The position numbers were made by a program, and so were the translations under genes. The notes beneath the pieces were generated by a model, which had not been told where the DNA came from, made no database searches, and worked only from the letters and a program-made list of their open reading frames with translations. This document shows, in pieces, positions 1 to 10,593 of a stretch of 64,000 nt of DNA. The DNA is from Chara braunii. Taxonomy: Eukaryota; Streptophyta; Charophyceae; Charales; Characeae. Positions within the stretch are counted from its first letter, which is position 1. Every line of letters starts with the position of its first letter. The stretch lies in assembly GCA_003427395.1 (NCBI GenBank), contig BFEA01000024.1, forward strand, positions 311,925 through 375,924, given 5' to 3'.

Positions 1-480
1 TGGAGCTGGAAGGGACAGCGCAGCTCCAACGCAGACTCAACACGCACGTACTCCAATCTGCGCAAATGAAGAATGAGTGAAAAACAGAGTATAGCTGGGG
101 TATACCCCCAGCGGATTGACTGACTGGACTGGCCTGGTACCGACAGTGGTACCGGGCAGGACTGAAACATCACACGGCCTGTGGGGTCAGGCCACGACCT
201 GGTCCCACAGGCCGAACTGGCAAATAGCCAAATAGGCCCTGGCTGTAGGCCAGGGCAGATGAAGGCCCGCTGCATGGAATATACAGAGGGGTGAAGCAGA
301 TGACCCCTTTCAGGAGGCATTTGGTCCCGGTCATAGAAATATAGACCCTCCCTCTGAGACGGAATATGTTTTACCCATCTCAAATACAGAGCTTGGAAAA
401 GAACAGATCAACATATCACTGGTTACACCAGAAGATCTGATTCCAGAGGACCAAAAATTCGATCAATTGGCAAAGTGGCT
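1..480. other. Unrecognised sequence left of LINE N1
   Basis: No coding similarity could be recognised on either strand. The stretch is of mixed composition and contains GGCCTGTGGGGTCAGGCCA-like self-complementary pieces around 176-245. It may be flanking DNA or a decayed upstream part of the LINE; the sequence does not decide. Confidence 0.3.
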
Positions 481-508
481 TCTGATCACCCCGCAACACA
501 AACTACAA

Positions 509-1006
509 CACTCTGACTACAATGGATTAAGGACAACCCCTGGAAACCTTTGGCCTTAGGACACTGAACCCGCATAGCCCCCCTGGTTCCCTCGGGGGTA
601 CACCCCCTCACCTGGTTAGAGGACCACTACTGAGCTATTCTGCGAAGGTGGTCACGCAGACGGGGGGAGACCAGAGAATAAATGGACGATTTTTGGTTGT
701 CGCTTCTGCGAAGCTGGCGGAAACTTCCCCCTCCCCAACAGGTAATATCCGGACCGGTGGGAGGAGGTGCTTCGCCAACCCCTCTTTGGAAATCGCTGGC
801 TCACTGACAGGAACAGCCAGGTAATGTGCAGTTCGACGGCCCCATGGAAAAACTGGGTTAAGAATGGGGTTACCCGCTTAAAGGATATCTGGGACTGCGA
901 CCGAGGCAGCTGGAAAACAACAGACGAACTACACGAGTCCTTGAGGTACGGCCACCACATTGATCACAATTTAGACATGCTTATTCAGGCAGTGCAGCTA
1001 TCCTAG
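509..1006 (+). pseudogene. LINE ORF2 fragment, region after the RT (N1)
   Basis: Broken coding sequence of the part of LINE ORF2 between the RT and the zinc-binding module. Readable segments include LQWIKDNPWKPLALG near 514, LTWLEDHY-stop-AILR near 610, FWLSLLRSWRKLP near 691, and the frame at 767-1006 containing QPLFGNRWLTD and APWKNWVKNGVTRLKDIWD. Each aligns with N2 (QPLFGNKWITD at about 13600; WLKDRYWS at about 13420) and with N3 (about 19121-19390). At least one stop and several frameshifts make it non-functional. The function of this region in the family is not defined. Confidence 0.7.
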
Positions 1007-1348
1007 TACAGAGTATTGAGGAGAGACCCATCACTATAGGAGGGGGACTGGGTAGCGATAAGAGGGGTCATTGATCAGGCAGGGAGAGTGCATATAACCC
1101 AGATGCACGACGCTCTGGTGGAAATGCACACAGTAAGCAGATCAGGGGTGTTGCAAGGGAGTCGGGCCCCCTTTATCCGGTAGGACAAGGCAGATATCTT
1201 CTGAATCCGAGTCCTTGGAGAAGGGGAGAAAGCCTGCCCATTTCAGCCTGACACCGGGATTCAGGACCTCCCCCTTGACAATATAGAATGGCAGTGGAAA
1301 CCCACAGGGCGCAGAGCCAACCCTACTGCTGTGATTAGTCTTTAGAAG

Positions 1349-1941
1349 TTGACGGTGAAATCCACATACAAAATGCTCAGACCCAAACGCCATCTCAAAG
1401 ATAAAATAATTGACAAATGGACAAAACACCTTAATGTAGACCGCTCCCTTTTGACGCCGATACCTTGGTTCCAAGGGCGGAAAGAGAAACCTGCAAAGAT
1501 CACCTCCCTACACCGGTGTCTGCCAACAATGGATTGGTTGATCAACCACACAAACCTGGAACAGAAAGGTCGGGCTCTCCCTTGGTGTACACGGTGCCTG
1601 CGAACCTTTCCTCCACGAAGAAGTGCAGAAACCATTGAACAGTCTTTATGCAATGCCTGACTGCACAACTCACATGGCGATGGTGGGACATAATCTGGGG
1701 AAAGATGGTTCCTGACACTCCATGGCCCTGGACCTGGAGGGCGATACTGTTAGGATACTGGCCCCAGGCCCAGGAGGCATCCACGTATACAGAGAACGTG
1801 TTCAATTTGGGTCGTAGAGCGGTGCTTTGGGGGCTTTGGTGGCAATGTTACCTCCTGGCCAGGGAGAATGTGCAGGTAGAAGGCCCTGAAGTAACAGAGC
1901 AGATCCAACAACAATTCCAGCTGGAACTAATGGGAAGGTGA
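1349..1941 (+). pseudogene. LINE ORF2 fragment, zinc-binding module (N1)
   Basis: Two overlapping frames (1349-1660 and 1648-1941) carry the zf-RVT-like C-terminal module of plant LINE ORF2. The first frame has CLPTMDWLINHT followed by WCTRC, the CxxC half of the finger, and ETIEQSL where intact copies have ETIEHIF, so the histidine ligand has become glutamine. A frameshift near 1650 moves the remaining cysteine into the second frame (QCLTAQLTWRWWDIIW). The second frame continues with LGRRAVLWGLWW, matching LGRKAILWALWY in N2. The module is thought to help template binding; here it is inactive. Confidence 0.75.
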
Positions 1942-1947
1942 CAAATC

Positions 1948-2235
1948 TTGAAGCGCCAGCTAGACTGTTTTCAGACTAATCACGATATAAGGAAGGCAAT
2001 CTCCTCCTTCCGGGGGGACTGGCTAGAGGGGGAAGGAGGTGGATGGGTGGCGAAGATTGAGTGGGATGGTAATAGGGAAGACCAACGACACCTGGAGTTG
2101 GTAGAATGCAGGGACTACCGTCTGAGCTTCAACGATTGGACGACCATTGAACCTTCCTTCCCCCTCCGGCCCCCGTCAGATTTCCCAGATCCTTTCCCTC
2201 CACACCCGCTCTCTCTGATCAAAGCAATCAACTGA
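1948..2235 (+). pseudogene. LINE ORF2 C-terminal tail (N1)
   Basis: A 95-residue frame matching the extreme C-terminus of the family ORF2. It has DWLEGEGGGWVAKIEWDG followed by DYRLSFNDW and a proline-rich end (PDPFPPHP). The same order occurs in N2 (DWLGDLEERKVGKVEWAG, DYKLMFDSW) and, degraded, on the minus strand of N3 near 17.7-17.9 kb. It has no catalytic role that I know of. It is separated from the preceding frame by a short gap and a frameshift. Confidence 0.65.
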
Positions 2236-2788
2236 AGAGTGGATAGACATGTTGCATGGGTGTTTATGTAGACATCTAGATTGCTGGTGTGGTGGAAATT
2301 CAACCCCGCCCTATTCTGCTTTCCAACATCTTGATGTTCCAAAAATAGGGGAGGCGAAAGGAGGCTCCACTGGTGCCCCCCAGTGGCTCCTTCCGAATCT
2401 CCTAAATGGAACCAGGGCAGGTAACGGGACGTTGGACCCAGTCTCCAGCTAGCAAGGACTCAACGTAATTTAAGGGGAGGAACTAGAGTATAGCTGTGTA
2501 TCTGGCGCCGGATTTAGGGTGAAGAGGTTCCCCCCCCTTTTTTTTTTTTCTTCCAATATCTTGCTCAGTCAATCCCCTGGATCCCAGGGTCATCAATGCT
2601 GGCAGAAATAGCCCCACAATTGTGTGACAGATGTATCCCAATTTCAGTCTGTATAAGGGACGCTGGACCCGTTTTCGAGCAGGTGATGCTCCCCACCGAT
2701 AGATGGAGCCTCTCCCCAGGTGCTAGTGGTGTCTGCTTTTATCAACACCACTAACACTGGTGGGGTTTTGCTTAAGAAAAAAAAAAAA
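2236..2788 (+). other. LINE N1 3' UTR and poly-A tail
   Basis: Non-coding. The family-specific 3' block is at 2654-2710; a second, more diverged copy of the GGACGTTGGACCCAGT segment lies at 2425-2450. It ends in CTTAAG plus 12 A. No clear target-site duplication could be found. Confidence 0.6.
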
Positions 2789-3071
2789 GATTGAAAGAAG
2801 AAAGAGGTTCTCAATCTACTGAATTATGGGACAATGCACACACTCAATTACTAAATAGTAAATATACTAATGAGCAGTCCCAATTTGTGTACGGTAGTCC
2901 AGAAAGGACTACTAGAGGAAGTTCAGTGGAAAGTGGTAAGTAAGAGGCTTCTGAACATTGTACAAACGTCGTTTTTTTAACTTTTTTCCCTCTATGACAG
3001 TTTCAAGAAGTGCCCAAACAGAAAGGAATGTTTAATACATAACTTGGAAACGCAAGGGGTCTTGAGTCTGG

Positions 3072-3729
3072 TTGCACAGCCAGTGGGGAAGTGGGACTAA
3101 AGAGATTGTTCCTGATGAAAGTCAGTCTGTATTTTCTGATGGAAAGCAACTAGCACTGCCCCCACCAAGTTCCCTAACCAGGGTCATGGAGGAGAAAAAT
3201 GATAATGAGGATATAAATATTAATAAAAACAAAAATGTCACACCCTTGAAATGTTCTCCAACAATTCATCAGAACAAAATCCAAGAAGGAGAACAGGATC
3301 CAGGGAAACGGCAGAAACTTCGTCATCTTTTGGAGAAGGGTTAGGTGTGTAGGATGCAGCCCCCCAGGAGAAACTTGGTAATCCAGGAGGAACTTGGTAA
3401 TCCCAATCCGGAAAAAGGGGGGCAAATGGGAGATTGGTCTTTCTCCCAGTGGTCAAACACAATATGGGGGGATGACCCTGCGAGGATGGACCACATATGT
3501 GGATTACCAGACTGCAGGAGACAAGAGCTTCAAAAGAGATTTACATGATTTTCTCACAAAACACTATAACTCTGGCTCACTAGCGACATTGACGTATATA
3601 GGGGAAAAGGCATATATGGCCAAGAGAGACACGTTTATAAGATCTGATGAGAACAAAGAGGCAGGGCTAAAATGGTTTTCTCACCAGGCTCTATTGGATC
3701 TCCAATTGATTCAAAATGGTCCATAATAG
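3072..3729 (+). pseudogene. Putative LINE ORF1 remnant (N2)
   Basis: Two frames (3072-3344 and 3394-3726) lie where ORF1 is expected upstream of the endonuclease. The first is hydrophilic and lysine/asparagine-rich (NDNEDININKNKN). The second begins VIPIRKKGGKWEIGL and contains TLRGWTTYVDYQ and LTKHYNSGSLATLTYIG. I see no CCHC knuckle and no RNA-recognition motif I could name. A frameshift or stop near 3345-3394 separates the two. The assignment to ORF1 rests on position only. Confidence 0.4.
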
Positions 3730-3865
3730 AGATTTCTACTTTCTTGGGGACAGTGCTACGACAAGGAATTCTTTAGTACTCATCAGAATTATAAACGACC
3801 AGCTGGGTGAGGCTGTGAAACCTATCGAAGCATGTATGGGTAAATAGGGACTGGTTGAGCTAGTC

Positions 3866-4790
3866 ATGGATGCACTACATGCACTTTATGGGAAGAATCC
3901 TGTGTGGCGTCGTGCTTCTCAAATTGCGGATCTGGACCTGCGATCCCTCAATGTAAATGGATTGGCTTCAGCAGGCATGGAGAAGAGACATGCCATCATG
4001 GAACAACTCAAGGGAGTGGGGGGTCGGTCTTGGACAGCCCTAATCTGCATCCATGAAACCCACCTCACGGATTCAACCGACCATAGCAAGGCTCATAATC
4101 TGATCTGGTCTCACCAAAAAATAACATCATATGCCAGACGGAGCGGTTCAGGGGGGGTTACTACTTGGATCCTCGTGAACTCTCGTGTGGAGATTGTATA
4201 CTGGGAGGCAGATCAAGAGCAGGGAAGATGGATCTCTGCACTAGTGATGTTGGAAATAAAATTAGTCTGTGTTGTTAACATTTATGGGCCTAATGATCTT
4301 CAAGAGAGAATTGACTTTTTTAATAACATAAGGACACATATACTTGATGGAATCCCAATTATTATGGAGGAGACTTCAATGCAGCCCCTGACAAATGGAT
4401 GGACAAGTGGAAGATCCCCTTTCCTTGTCCTCAATACATAGAAGAAGATGAAAAAATAGTTTATAGATTATGTAAGTCACTCAAGTTGTTTGATTCATTG
4501 AGGCGTATTAGTCCCCAAGAACGCTTATTTTCTTGTATCCGTAACAATGGTACTTCACACCCTTCAAAATCAAGGATTGATTTGGACAGGGCGATACAAG
4601 GGGCAAGTTAGAGGCAACCATTTTTCCACAAAGTCCCTGGCCAAACGCTGACCATAAGATGTGTGCAGTATTTCTCTCTTTTAGGAAGAAACCGGATCAA
4701 GAAAAAGGTTTCTACAAGTTCAACACCTCTCTCCTTTCCCTTTCATAATTCAAACAATACGTACAAGATGTTTGGAACTTTTGTCAAACG
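3866..4790 (+). pseudogene. LINE ORF2 N-terminal endonuclease domain (N2)
   Basis: An apurinic/apyrimidinic-type endonuclease, the enzyme that nicks the target site for LINE integration. Visible signatures: SLNVNGLAS near the start, a HETHL segment holding the metal-binding glutamate (usually QETHL), GGVTTWI, and VNIYGPND. The catalytic GGDFN motif is present at about 4366-4380 but in a shifted frame, so a one-base indel near 4365 breaks the ORF. After that a frame with CPQYIEEDEKIVYRL and RISPQERLFSCIRN matches the minus-strand N3 copy. The remainder at 4620-4790 (CAVFLSFRKKPDQ) carries further shifts and a stop. Confidence 0.75.
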
Positions 4791-4835
4791 ACTAAACCCC
4801 AACATGAATCTGCAAGGGTCCTGACTGACCACAAC

Positions 4836-5481
4836 TTGCTGGAGTGTATCTTTTAGCATGTGCAAGTATCAACACACACAGATTGAGTGTCTCACACACA
4901 CAAAGTCAAGTTGAGACAAGATGAGATAGAACCAGATAGCGCAACTTATATTATCAAATCACGTTAAACAAGAGTATCTCAAGCTCAAGAGTAGTACAGG
5001 TTTCTCCCTCGATCAACCATACACACAGGGCCTGGCTCAGACAGCGTCTGCCCCAGATCACAAGTGTAGCGCCAACAGGTAAGTATCTTCCATATCCAGC
5101 ATCATGACCTGTCTCTTCTCTCTTACTCTTCTATCAAGATCTCTGTCCTTGTTCCCTTCACTCAACATGCATGCACACTCCCTGTCTACGAGAATCTACT
5201 CTGAATGCTACTCACTGAAGACTACTTACTAACCCTTCTATGAACAGATGTGACTCCCATATGCAATTGTTCGTCCAGGGGCACAACTATGACCTTTGAC
5301 ATTGACTTTTACTTCGTTAAGATGTGACTTTTGACCCAGAGAACATGTCCTTTGATCTGCTTTCACGAGTTGGGGCTCTGGGTGAGAGACCCCTCTATGC
5401 TGCATTTGTCAAACAGGGGTTGAATCGGGTAAGGCCCTTTTACTCTCGCCGGCCTTGTTTCGAGGTCCTCTGAGAAAATCT
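4836..5481 (-). other. G1 3' non-coding region, probable 3' LTR
   Basis: A 640-base non-coding stretch downstream of the integrase stop, where the 3' UTR and 3' LTR should be. The first bases after the ORF (CTTCTCAGAGGAC-like, about 5460-5475) resemble the corresponding place in G2, just before its polypurine tract. No second LTR exists to define the borders. It could start at a TG near 5413 on the minus strand and end at a CA near 4836; both are guesses. Confidence 0.4.
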
Positions 5482-6564
5482 TCATCTATCTATAATACTT
5501 AATCCTCTTCTTTCACTTTCATAAGCAGATACAATATGAGGCGCAGACTCAATTAATTCTTCTCTTGTGAACCATCGATCTTCACTTGGATCTTGATATG
5601 CAAATCTTACTTTGTATTGTCGTTGGGGTCTGCCTCTACGTCCAGCTTGGAGAGTGCTTTCAACAACAATCTTATCCACGTCATACTTCCCATCCATACT
5701 AGGAGGTATCACTGATCTGCGACTGGGAAATAACTCGTTTGTCACGCAGGGTAAAAGCTTCGAAGCGTGAAAGACTGGATATGTATGCAAATATAGAGTA
5801 ATTTCAATCACATAAGAAGATCCATCCACATCCCCAATTACATCAAGAACTTGCCAAGGTCCTCTGTAGGCGGGTAATAATTCATGAGAGATGTTTTCTT
5901 CAGGAACAAATTCCTTAGACTTCACCCATACCATATCACCTACAGCAAGTTGACAAGGCCTTCTGTGCTTATTTACCTGCTCTATCATCTGATGTTGTGC
6001 CTTTACTATATTTTCCTTCACTTTCTCAATATCCTTTTGATACTGTATCGCAAATTCACTTGTACCCAATGAAAGTTTATGTACTTGGTCCAGATTCAGG
6101 CGATCCATGGGCCTACGGGGTCGCAATCCCAAATGCAGTTCCATCGGAGTTCTACATGTAGATAGGTGAACAGAGTTGTTATAGGCACCAGCAACTTTGG
6201 GCAAATGTTCATCCCCATCAATCTGGTCGGGACGTATGTACATACGCAAAGTTTGCTGCAAAATCTTGTTCATTTGCTCAGTCTGACCATTTGTTTCAGG
6301 GTGCCTACTTGATGACATAGTCAACTTGGAGCCATAGACGTTCATTAGTTGCTGCGACTGTTCACTCGTGAACCGTGAATCTCTGTCACTCACAATCGTT
6401 AAGGGATGTCCATAATCCTTTACCCAATGGTTAAAGAATTTCCGAATTACTAATTTTGTCTTCGTTTCCGCTGGCAATGGTACGAATACAATATATTTAC
6501 TAAACCTATCAACAATGACCATGACTTGCGTCTTTCCATTCCTGCTTTTTACCTTAGTGTCCAT
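5482..6564 (-). pseudogene. Gypsy integrase core with chromodomain (G1 pol)
   Basis: A 360-residue frame for the integrase that inserts the cDNA into the host genome. Visible in order: VMVIVDRFSKYIVFVPL; VSDRDSRFTS with the second catalytic aspartate; the HPETNGQTEQMN segment with the catalytic glutamate; RRPCQLAVGDMVWVKS; YRGPWQVLDVIG and YPVFHASKL of the C-terminal GPY/F-like module; and a chromodomain-like tail (YDVDKIVVES, RQYKVRFAYQDPSEDRWFTREEL). The first catalytic aspartate region is disrupted, because a frameshift at about 6550-6565 separates it from the upstream linker frame. The chromodomain is thought to target chromatin marks. Confidence 0.88.
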
Positions 6565-7172
6565 AAATTGATGGACAGACAGTCTCCTGGACCAGTTGGA
6601 ATAGGTAGAGGCTTAAGTAGACCAAGGGGAGGTTGTGTGATGCTCTTGTTTCTTTGGCACACTTGACAGCCTTGCACATATGCGATGCAGTCCGGTTTCA
6701 TGCGAGGCCAGATGTAGGAACGCAAAAGGCTTACGTAAGTCTTCTTCCACCCGAAATGACCTTCAGTATCGTGACATTCCCCTAAGATCAAACTCTTGAT
6801 CTCTTCTACATTCGGTATACAAAGACTGTCATGCACATCAGTTTTTTCAAACAATAGTCCCTGTGTAATACGATAGTTAGGAAACTCTTGTGGCGCTTCT
6901 TGTACTCGTGTAATTATTGCGCCATAAACAGGATCCGTGGAGTACGCATTTCTAATTTTCTCTTGTAGATCGGTGCCTACATCTAAATATATTACAATGA
7001 CACCGAAGTAGTCAGATCTTCGACTTAGCGCGTCAGCAATAACGTTATACTTACCCTTAACTGGCTTGAGCTCAAAGTCATACTGATCAATCTCAGCGGC
7101 CCATTTCGTCAACTTAGGTGTTATCCGGGCCTGCGTTTTAAGCCAGCGAAGTGTCTCATGATCTGAATACAC
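6549..7172 (-). pseudogene. RNase H C-terminal part and H2C2 integrase linker (G1 pol)
   Basis: A 207-residue frame. It begins within RNase H (YSDHETLRWLKTQ, then VKGKYNVIADALSRR, with the aspartate of the DALSRR motif). It continues through the linker to the HHCC zinc finger of integrase: HDTEGHFGWKKT supplies two histidines and CQVC two cysteines. It ends in PLGLLKPLPIPTGPG, a signature that recurs in G2 and G3. The next frame (integrase core) overlaps by 16 bases in another phase. Confidence 0.85.
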
Positions 7173-7201
7173 CTTGAAGTGGCGTCCTAAAGATAGTGTC
7201 G

Positions 7202-7628
7202 TCAGTGATCTAGAGCTTCTTGGAGACCATACAACTCTCTCTCATACGTAGAAGCGGCGACCTTCTCATTAGGCAGTCGTCGAGACATAAACTTTACAGG
7301 CCTGTATCCATTCTCATCATCTTGTTGGAGTACAACGCCTATCCTGTACTGAATGGCGTCAGTTGTAACAACAAAGGGCAACGAAGGATCAACAACCTTA
7401 AAAACCGGATAATTAATCAGACATTTCTTCAAGCGTTCAAACGAAGTTGTACAGTTTGAATCCCACTTCCAAATTGTTTATTTCTTAAGCAATCTACGAA
7501 GGGGCGCAACAATTATCGTGAAGTGTCTGACGAACTTCCGATAATAGTTGGCTAGCCCAAGGAATGACCGCAACTTAGTCAAAGTGCGGGGGTTAGCCCA
7601 ATCTCGAATTGCTGCAATTTTTGTATCC
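7202..7628 (-). pseudogene. RNase H N-terminal part and RT connection (G1 pol)
   Basis: The frame at 7202-7432 reads PSLPFVVTTDAIQYRIGVVLQQDD, then STYERELYGLQEALDHW-like sequence, the start of Gypsy RNase H with its first aspartate (TTDA). The stretch 7433-7628 corresponds to the RT thumb/connection; it still shows the expected spacing but is interrupted by frameshifts. G2 and G3 carry the same motifs (VTTNASQYGIGAVL and VTTDASQCRIGAVL). Confidence 0.75.
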
Positions 7629-8144
7629 TCAAGGTTTGATCCCATCACCATCAATTACATGCCCTAAGTACAACACTCCACGCTTTGCCCATTCACACTT
7701 CTTAGGGTTTAACTTCAACTTTGCCTTACGCAACTTATTTAGCACAAGTCGAAGGTGCTCACAATGCTCACTCAGATTCTTACTAAAAATTAAGATATCA
7801 TCGAGATATATAACGACAAATTTGTCAAGCCATTCGCGGAAAAGTACATTCATTGTTCTTTGAAAGGTTGCAGGTGCATTAGTAAGACCAAAGGGCAACA
7901 CAATGAACTCATAGTGCCCATACCTTGTTCGAAAGGCAGTCTTGTATTGGTCTTCTGGCTCTACCTCAATCTGATGGTAGCCAGACTTCAGATCAATCTT
8001 AGTGAAGTACTTGCTGCCCTGCACTCTATCCAACAAGTCATCTATCCTCGGTAATGGCTCAACATTTTTGACTGTTATATCATTAAGTTTTCTATAATTT
8101 ATACACATACGTACCCCGCCATCTTTCTTCGGTACGAATAACAC
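7629..8144 (-). pseudogene. Reverse transcriptase core (G1 pol)
   Basis: A 171-residue frame with the fingers and palm of a Ty3/Gypsy RT. Visible: [38 protein letters not shown] with the motif A aspartate; [16 protein letters not shown] (motif B); VIYLDDILIFS with the YLDD catalytic pair; and VLYLGHVIDGDGIKP. All three catalytic aspartates are kept. The upstream frame (8154-8336) joins in phase but is cut by a TAA exactly where intact copies have the tyrosine of [11 protein letters not shown]. Confidence 0.9.
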
Positions 8145-8153
8145 AGGCGCACC

Positions 8154-8336
8154 TTAGGGCGAGGAGCTAGGTCTTATCCAGCCCTTCTCCAACAGTTCAT
8201 CAAGGTGGGTTCGCAGTTCATCTAACTCTTTAGGTGACATTCGGTATATGGATCCCTTAGGAATCGAACTTCCTGGTATGATTTCAATGTGATGTTTGAT
8301 GGGTCGTTCTACCACACCGCTTGGGGTCTCTGCCAC
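8154..8336 (-). pseudogene. Protease-RT junction (G1 pol)
   Basis: A 60-residue frame with the conserved segment before the [23 protein letters not shown], then [13 protein letters not shown]. It stops in phase with the RT core. The single in-frame stop at 8154-8156 replaces the tyrosine codon found in G2 and G3. Another in-phase stop near 8343-8345 separates it from the protease. Both are point changes rather than indels. Confidence 0.8.
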
Positions 8337-8345
8337 ATCTGCGAA

Positions 8346-9076
8346 TTATTTCAGAATCTTTTCAATTCCTGGGGGTTTAGCCTCTTCCTTAACTTCACCC
8401 TCTTTCACTGGCCGCACATATGCAACAAATACTTGATCATACAGATTATACTTTTTAACATGGCGGGCGAACGCAGGGGCACTCATACAACAATGAGCTA
8501 AGCTGCTTTCCTTACCTGATTCATGAAATAGGCGGATTTTCTTTTTCCCACCTTGCGGACTTGGAAGCCAACACTCATGGTCCCTTAACTTTATGTCCGC
8601 GTCTGCAGCTTCACCCCAATCCATGCCTAAAAGAATGTCAAAAGGGAGATCATCTTCCACCAAGAGAGTCAGAGAGTGGAGAATGTGTTCCACCTTCCCC
8701 TCTACTTCGAGCCGGAAGTATATCTTAACCCCTTCAACATATCTATCCATCACGGTTATAGTACTATTAGCTAACTTACTCACTACAGGCTCATCTAACT
8801 GTTTAACCTTTAGCCCGAGATGCAGCTTCTTTAACCCTTTCTTACTTATATAGTTGCGAGTTGATCCACTATCTATCATTCCTCCAACTCTTATTTTATT
8901 TACTTCAAGATCTGCAATTATTAACTGTCCTCTTTGTTTTTTCATCTCAGTCCAGGCTTGGCGACGAGCGGCCAACTCATCACCCATGCCAGCGAGGGAT
9001 CCACCTAGAGAGGTACACACGCTTAATACCTCTGGACAGTTAACTAGGTGGGGACTATCTTCCTCTTCAGTCTCTG
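8346..9076 (-). pseudogene. Retropepsin-like aspartic protease (G1 pol)
   Basis: The frame at 8346-9020 (224 residues from a GTG; open further upstream to the nucleocapsid region) encodes the protease that cuts the polyproteins. The active-site motif MIDSGSTRNYIS is present, as is the second hydrophobic/glycine segment FDILLGMDW. The frame lies -1 relative to the nucleocapsid frame at 9077-9418 (398 bases from first base to first base, remainder 2), and it is open back through the end of that frame. This suggests -1 frameshifting in the ancestor. No canonical slippery heptamer survives; the nearest is AGGAAAC near 9163-9171. Confidence 0.82.
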
Positions 9077-9616
9077 TCAGTGGAACCTTCGGATGGGAGG
9101 ATGTCTTTCTTTCTTCATCTGAAGTTCCCGTAGAGGCAACTGAGACCTCTGCTTGTTGTTTCCTTTTAGTATCTTATAGTCTGGGCAATAGGGAACAATG
9201 TGGTTGGGGTCACCACATTTGACGCATTGATCGGCAACTTTTCTTTCTTGCCAAACTTTCTCAGTGATTCCCAGTTTTTCCCAAGGCTCCCCTTCGGGCA
9301 AACCTGGATGGGGTGGATATGGTTTGTCCCATGTATCATACCACACGCCTCTTCCTCTTCCCCAGGTGGAATACGAACCGCGGCCACCTTGCGAGGGACC
9401 ATTACCCCTTTCACTCACGTAGTAGCTACCTTCGCCACCACCCCTCTGGCTACCGGATCCTCTTCCACCGCGTCTGCGGCCTCCTCTTCCTCGGCCACGT
9501 CCTCTTCCTTGTCGCCCTCCCCCGCGAGCCGCGTAACTCCCCCCCTGAGCTACCGGACCGCTGGGTTCTTCCTCAAGACCATAGTCTATTTGGTCATAGG
9601 AAAGAGTTTCGACACC
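9077..9616 (-). pseudogene. Gag nucleocapsid with CCHC zinc knuckle (G1)
   Basis: The frame at 9077-9418 carries a CX2CX4HX4C knuckle (CVKCGDPNHIVPYC), which binds element RNA, preceded by WEKLGITEKVWQERK, a segment shared with G2 and G3. Upstream, 9420-9600 on the minus strand encodes an arginine/glycine-rich tract in a different frame, separated from the capsid by a stop at 9617. RG-rich tracts are common RNA-binding segments of gag proteins. Confidence 0.82.
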
Positions 9617-10593
9617 TCATTCTTCAAAGGTCAGAAGGAGGTTGTCTTTCTCAGGTATGTTCCCTGAGATTGTGCGGTCCTGCCACTTCTTTCCCGCTTG
9701 CAAATCTTTCCAATAATGACAGTACTTAGCTTCAGCCAAGAAGCCAGCATGATCTATGGCGATCTTGTTGAACTTCTCGTATGTCATTCCCTCTTCTTTT
9801 GTGCGGGGATAAAACTGAGTACGGAGAGGATCAGAAAGTGCCCTTGCGAAGTTGTTGAGGATTTTGGTAGGAGTTAGTCCATGTTCTGCGCATTGCAAGA
9901 GTTCATCCATCGTTGCCCTGAGTGCAGATGCACTCTTCCATTTTCGATCTGCGATATTTAGAATTAACATTTCTGTCCGGCGAGCTAGATTCTTATCTTC
10001 AAACCGGTCTCTGACAACTTTAAGAAAATCTTCAATTCTAGTTTGCTGTGAGTATGCAATCATAGTATCACAATTAGCTTTCTTTTGCAACGATATGGCG
10101 AAGCTCGTCGCATCGCCGGCCATGCACGAGGTGGCCATCAGAACTCTATCCCAATAAGGTATGCGCTGACCGTATACGTAGGATTCTACGACCGCAATCC
10201 AATGAAGAACACTCTCCTCCTTTTTGCCGGTGTAGGTCTAGAACACTTTAACCTTTATTTTCCTAACATCAGTGTCTTTATCGTCTCGCAACACCCCCTT
10301 TCCTTTTCTGTCACCATCTCCTCCATCTCCGTCTCCATCACCACCTCCTCCTCCGCCGCTGCCTCGGACTATCTTATCTAATTTTTGAATATACGTTTGA
10401 ATGTGCAGATCCACATCTTTGGCGGATTTTTGTAGAAAGGTATTCTAGACTCCTTCAAACTCGTATTGGTGCGTTTCTACCTTTTGCAAAGTTCGGTTCA
10501 TTGCTGCTACCTCTTGTTTGGTATGTAGGACCGTTTCTGTCAGAAGGGCAAGTTTTTCTTCGGTTGCCGCCTGTTTATCTTTCTGCGCTTGCA
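9617..10593 (-). pseudogene. Gag capsid and N-terminal coiled coil (G1)
   Basis: The frame at 9617-10138 is the capsid-type retrotransposon gag domain (ATSCMAGDATSFAISLQKK, FLKVVRDRFEDKN, ALSDPLRTQFYPRTKEE). Reading further upstream past two stops (about 10230 and 10447) gives a glycine/aspartate-rich linker and a heptad-like helix (QAATEEKLALLTETVLHTKQ). This helix is similar in position to the coiled coil of G2 gag. At about 10590 the reading turns into LINE sequence, so the gag start, leader and 5' LTR are missing. Confidence 0.75.

Larger units (their letters stand above)
490..2788 (+). mobile_element. LINE N1, 5'-truncated non-LTR retrotransposon (3' part)
   Basis: This is the 3' part of a LINE ORF2 plus 3' UTR, ending in a 12-A tract at 2777-2788. 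Its broken reading frames align by eye along their whole length with the C-terminal half of LINE N2 (13.3-15.2 kb) and with the minus-strand copy N3. The 3' UTR block at 2654-2710 (GGGACGCTGGACCCGTTTTC, then a purine/CCCCACC block) recurs just before the poly-A of N2 at 15168-15222 and, reverse-complemented, at 17425-17485 in N3. The endonuclease and RT are absent, which suits the 5' truncation typical of LINE insertion. The left edge near 490 is approximate. Confidence 0.8.
2789..4835 (+). mobile_element. LINE N2, 5' part (ORF1-like region and endonuclease)
   Basis: The 5' part of a LINE of the N1/N3 family, directly after the poly-A of N1. It holds a putative ORF1 region (about 3072-3726) and the start of ORF2 with an apurinic-type endonuclease (3866-4790). 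The reading breaks off near 4820-4835, where sequence of the minus-strand chromovirus G1 takes over. The next part of the same ORF2 reappears at about 10594. I infer a single LINE split by G1. The two parts may overlap by a few codons, so two independent copies cannot be excluded. Confidence 0.65.
4836..10593 (-). mobile_element. Ty3/Gypsy chromovirus G1, 5'-truncated and decayed
   Basis: A minus-strand Gypsy element read from about 10590 down to about 4840: coiled-coil gag start, capsid, CCHC nucleocapsid, aspartic protease, RT, RNase H, H2C2 linker, integrase, chromodomain and a 3' non-coding region. No 5' LTR or primer-binding site is present, because gag coding sequence runs directly into LINE N2 sequence at about 10590. 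The 5' end was therefore lost by deletion or recombination. Order, motifs and C-terminal chromodomain place it in the chromovirus branch, close to G3. Frameshifts separate most domains, so it is not autonomous. Confidence 0.85.

Noticed and set aside
4836-5470. Exact 3' LTR borders for G1
   Set aside because: There is no second LTR to compare, and TG/CA dinucleotides are too common to fix the ends.
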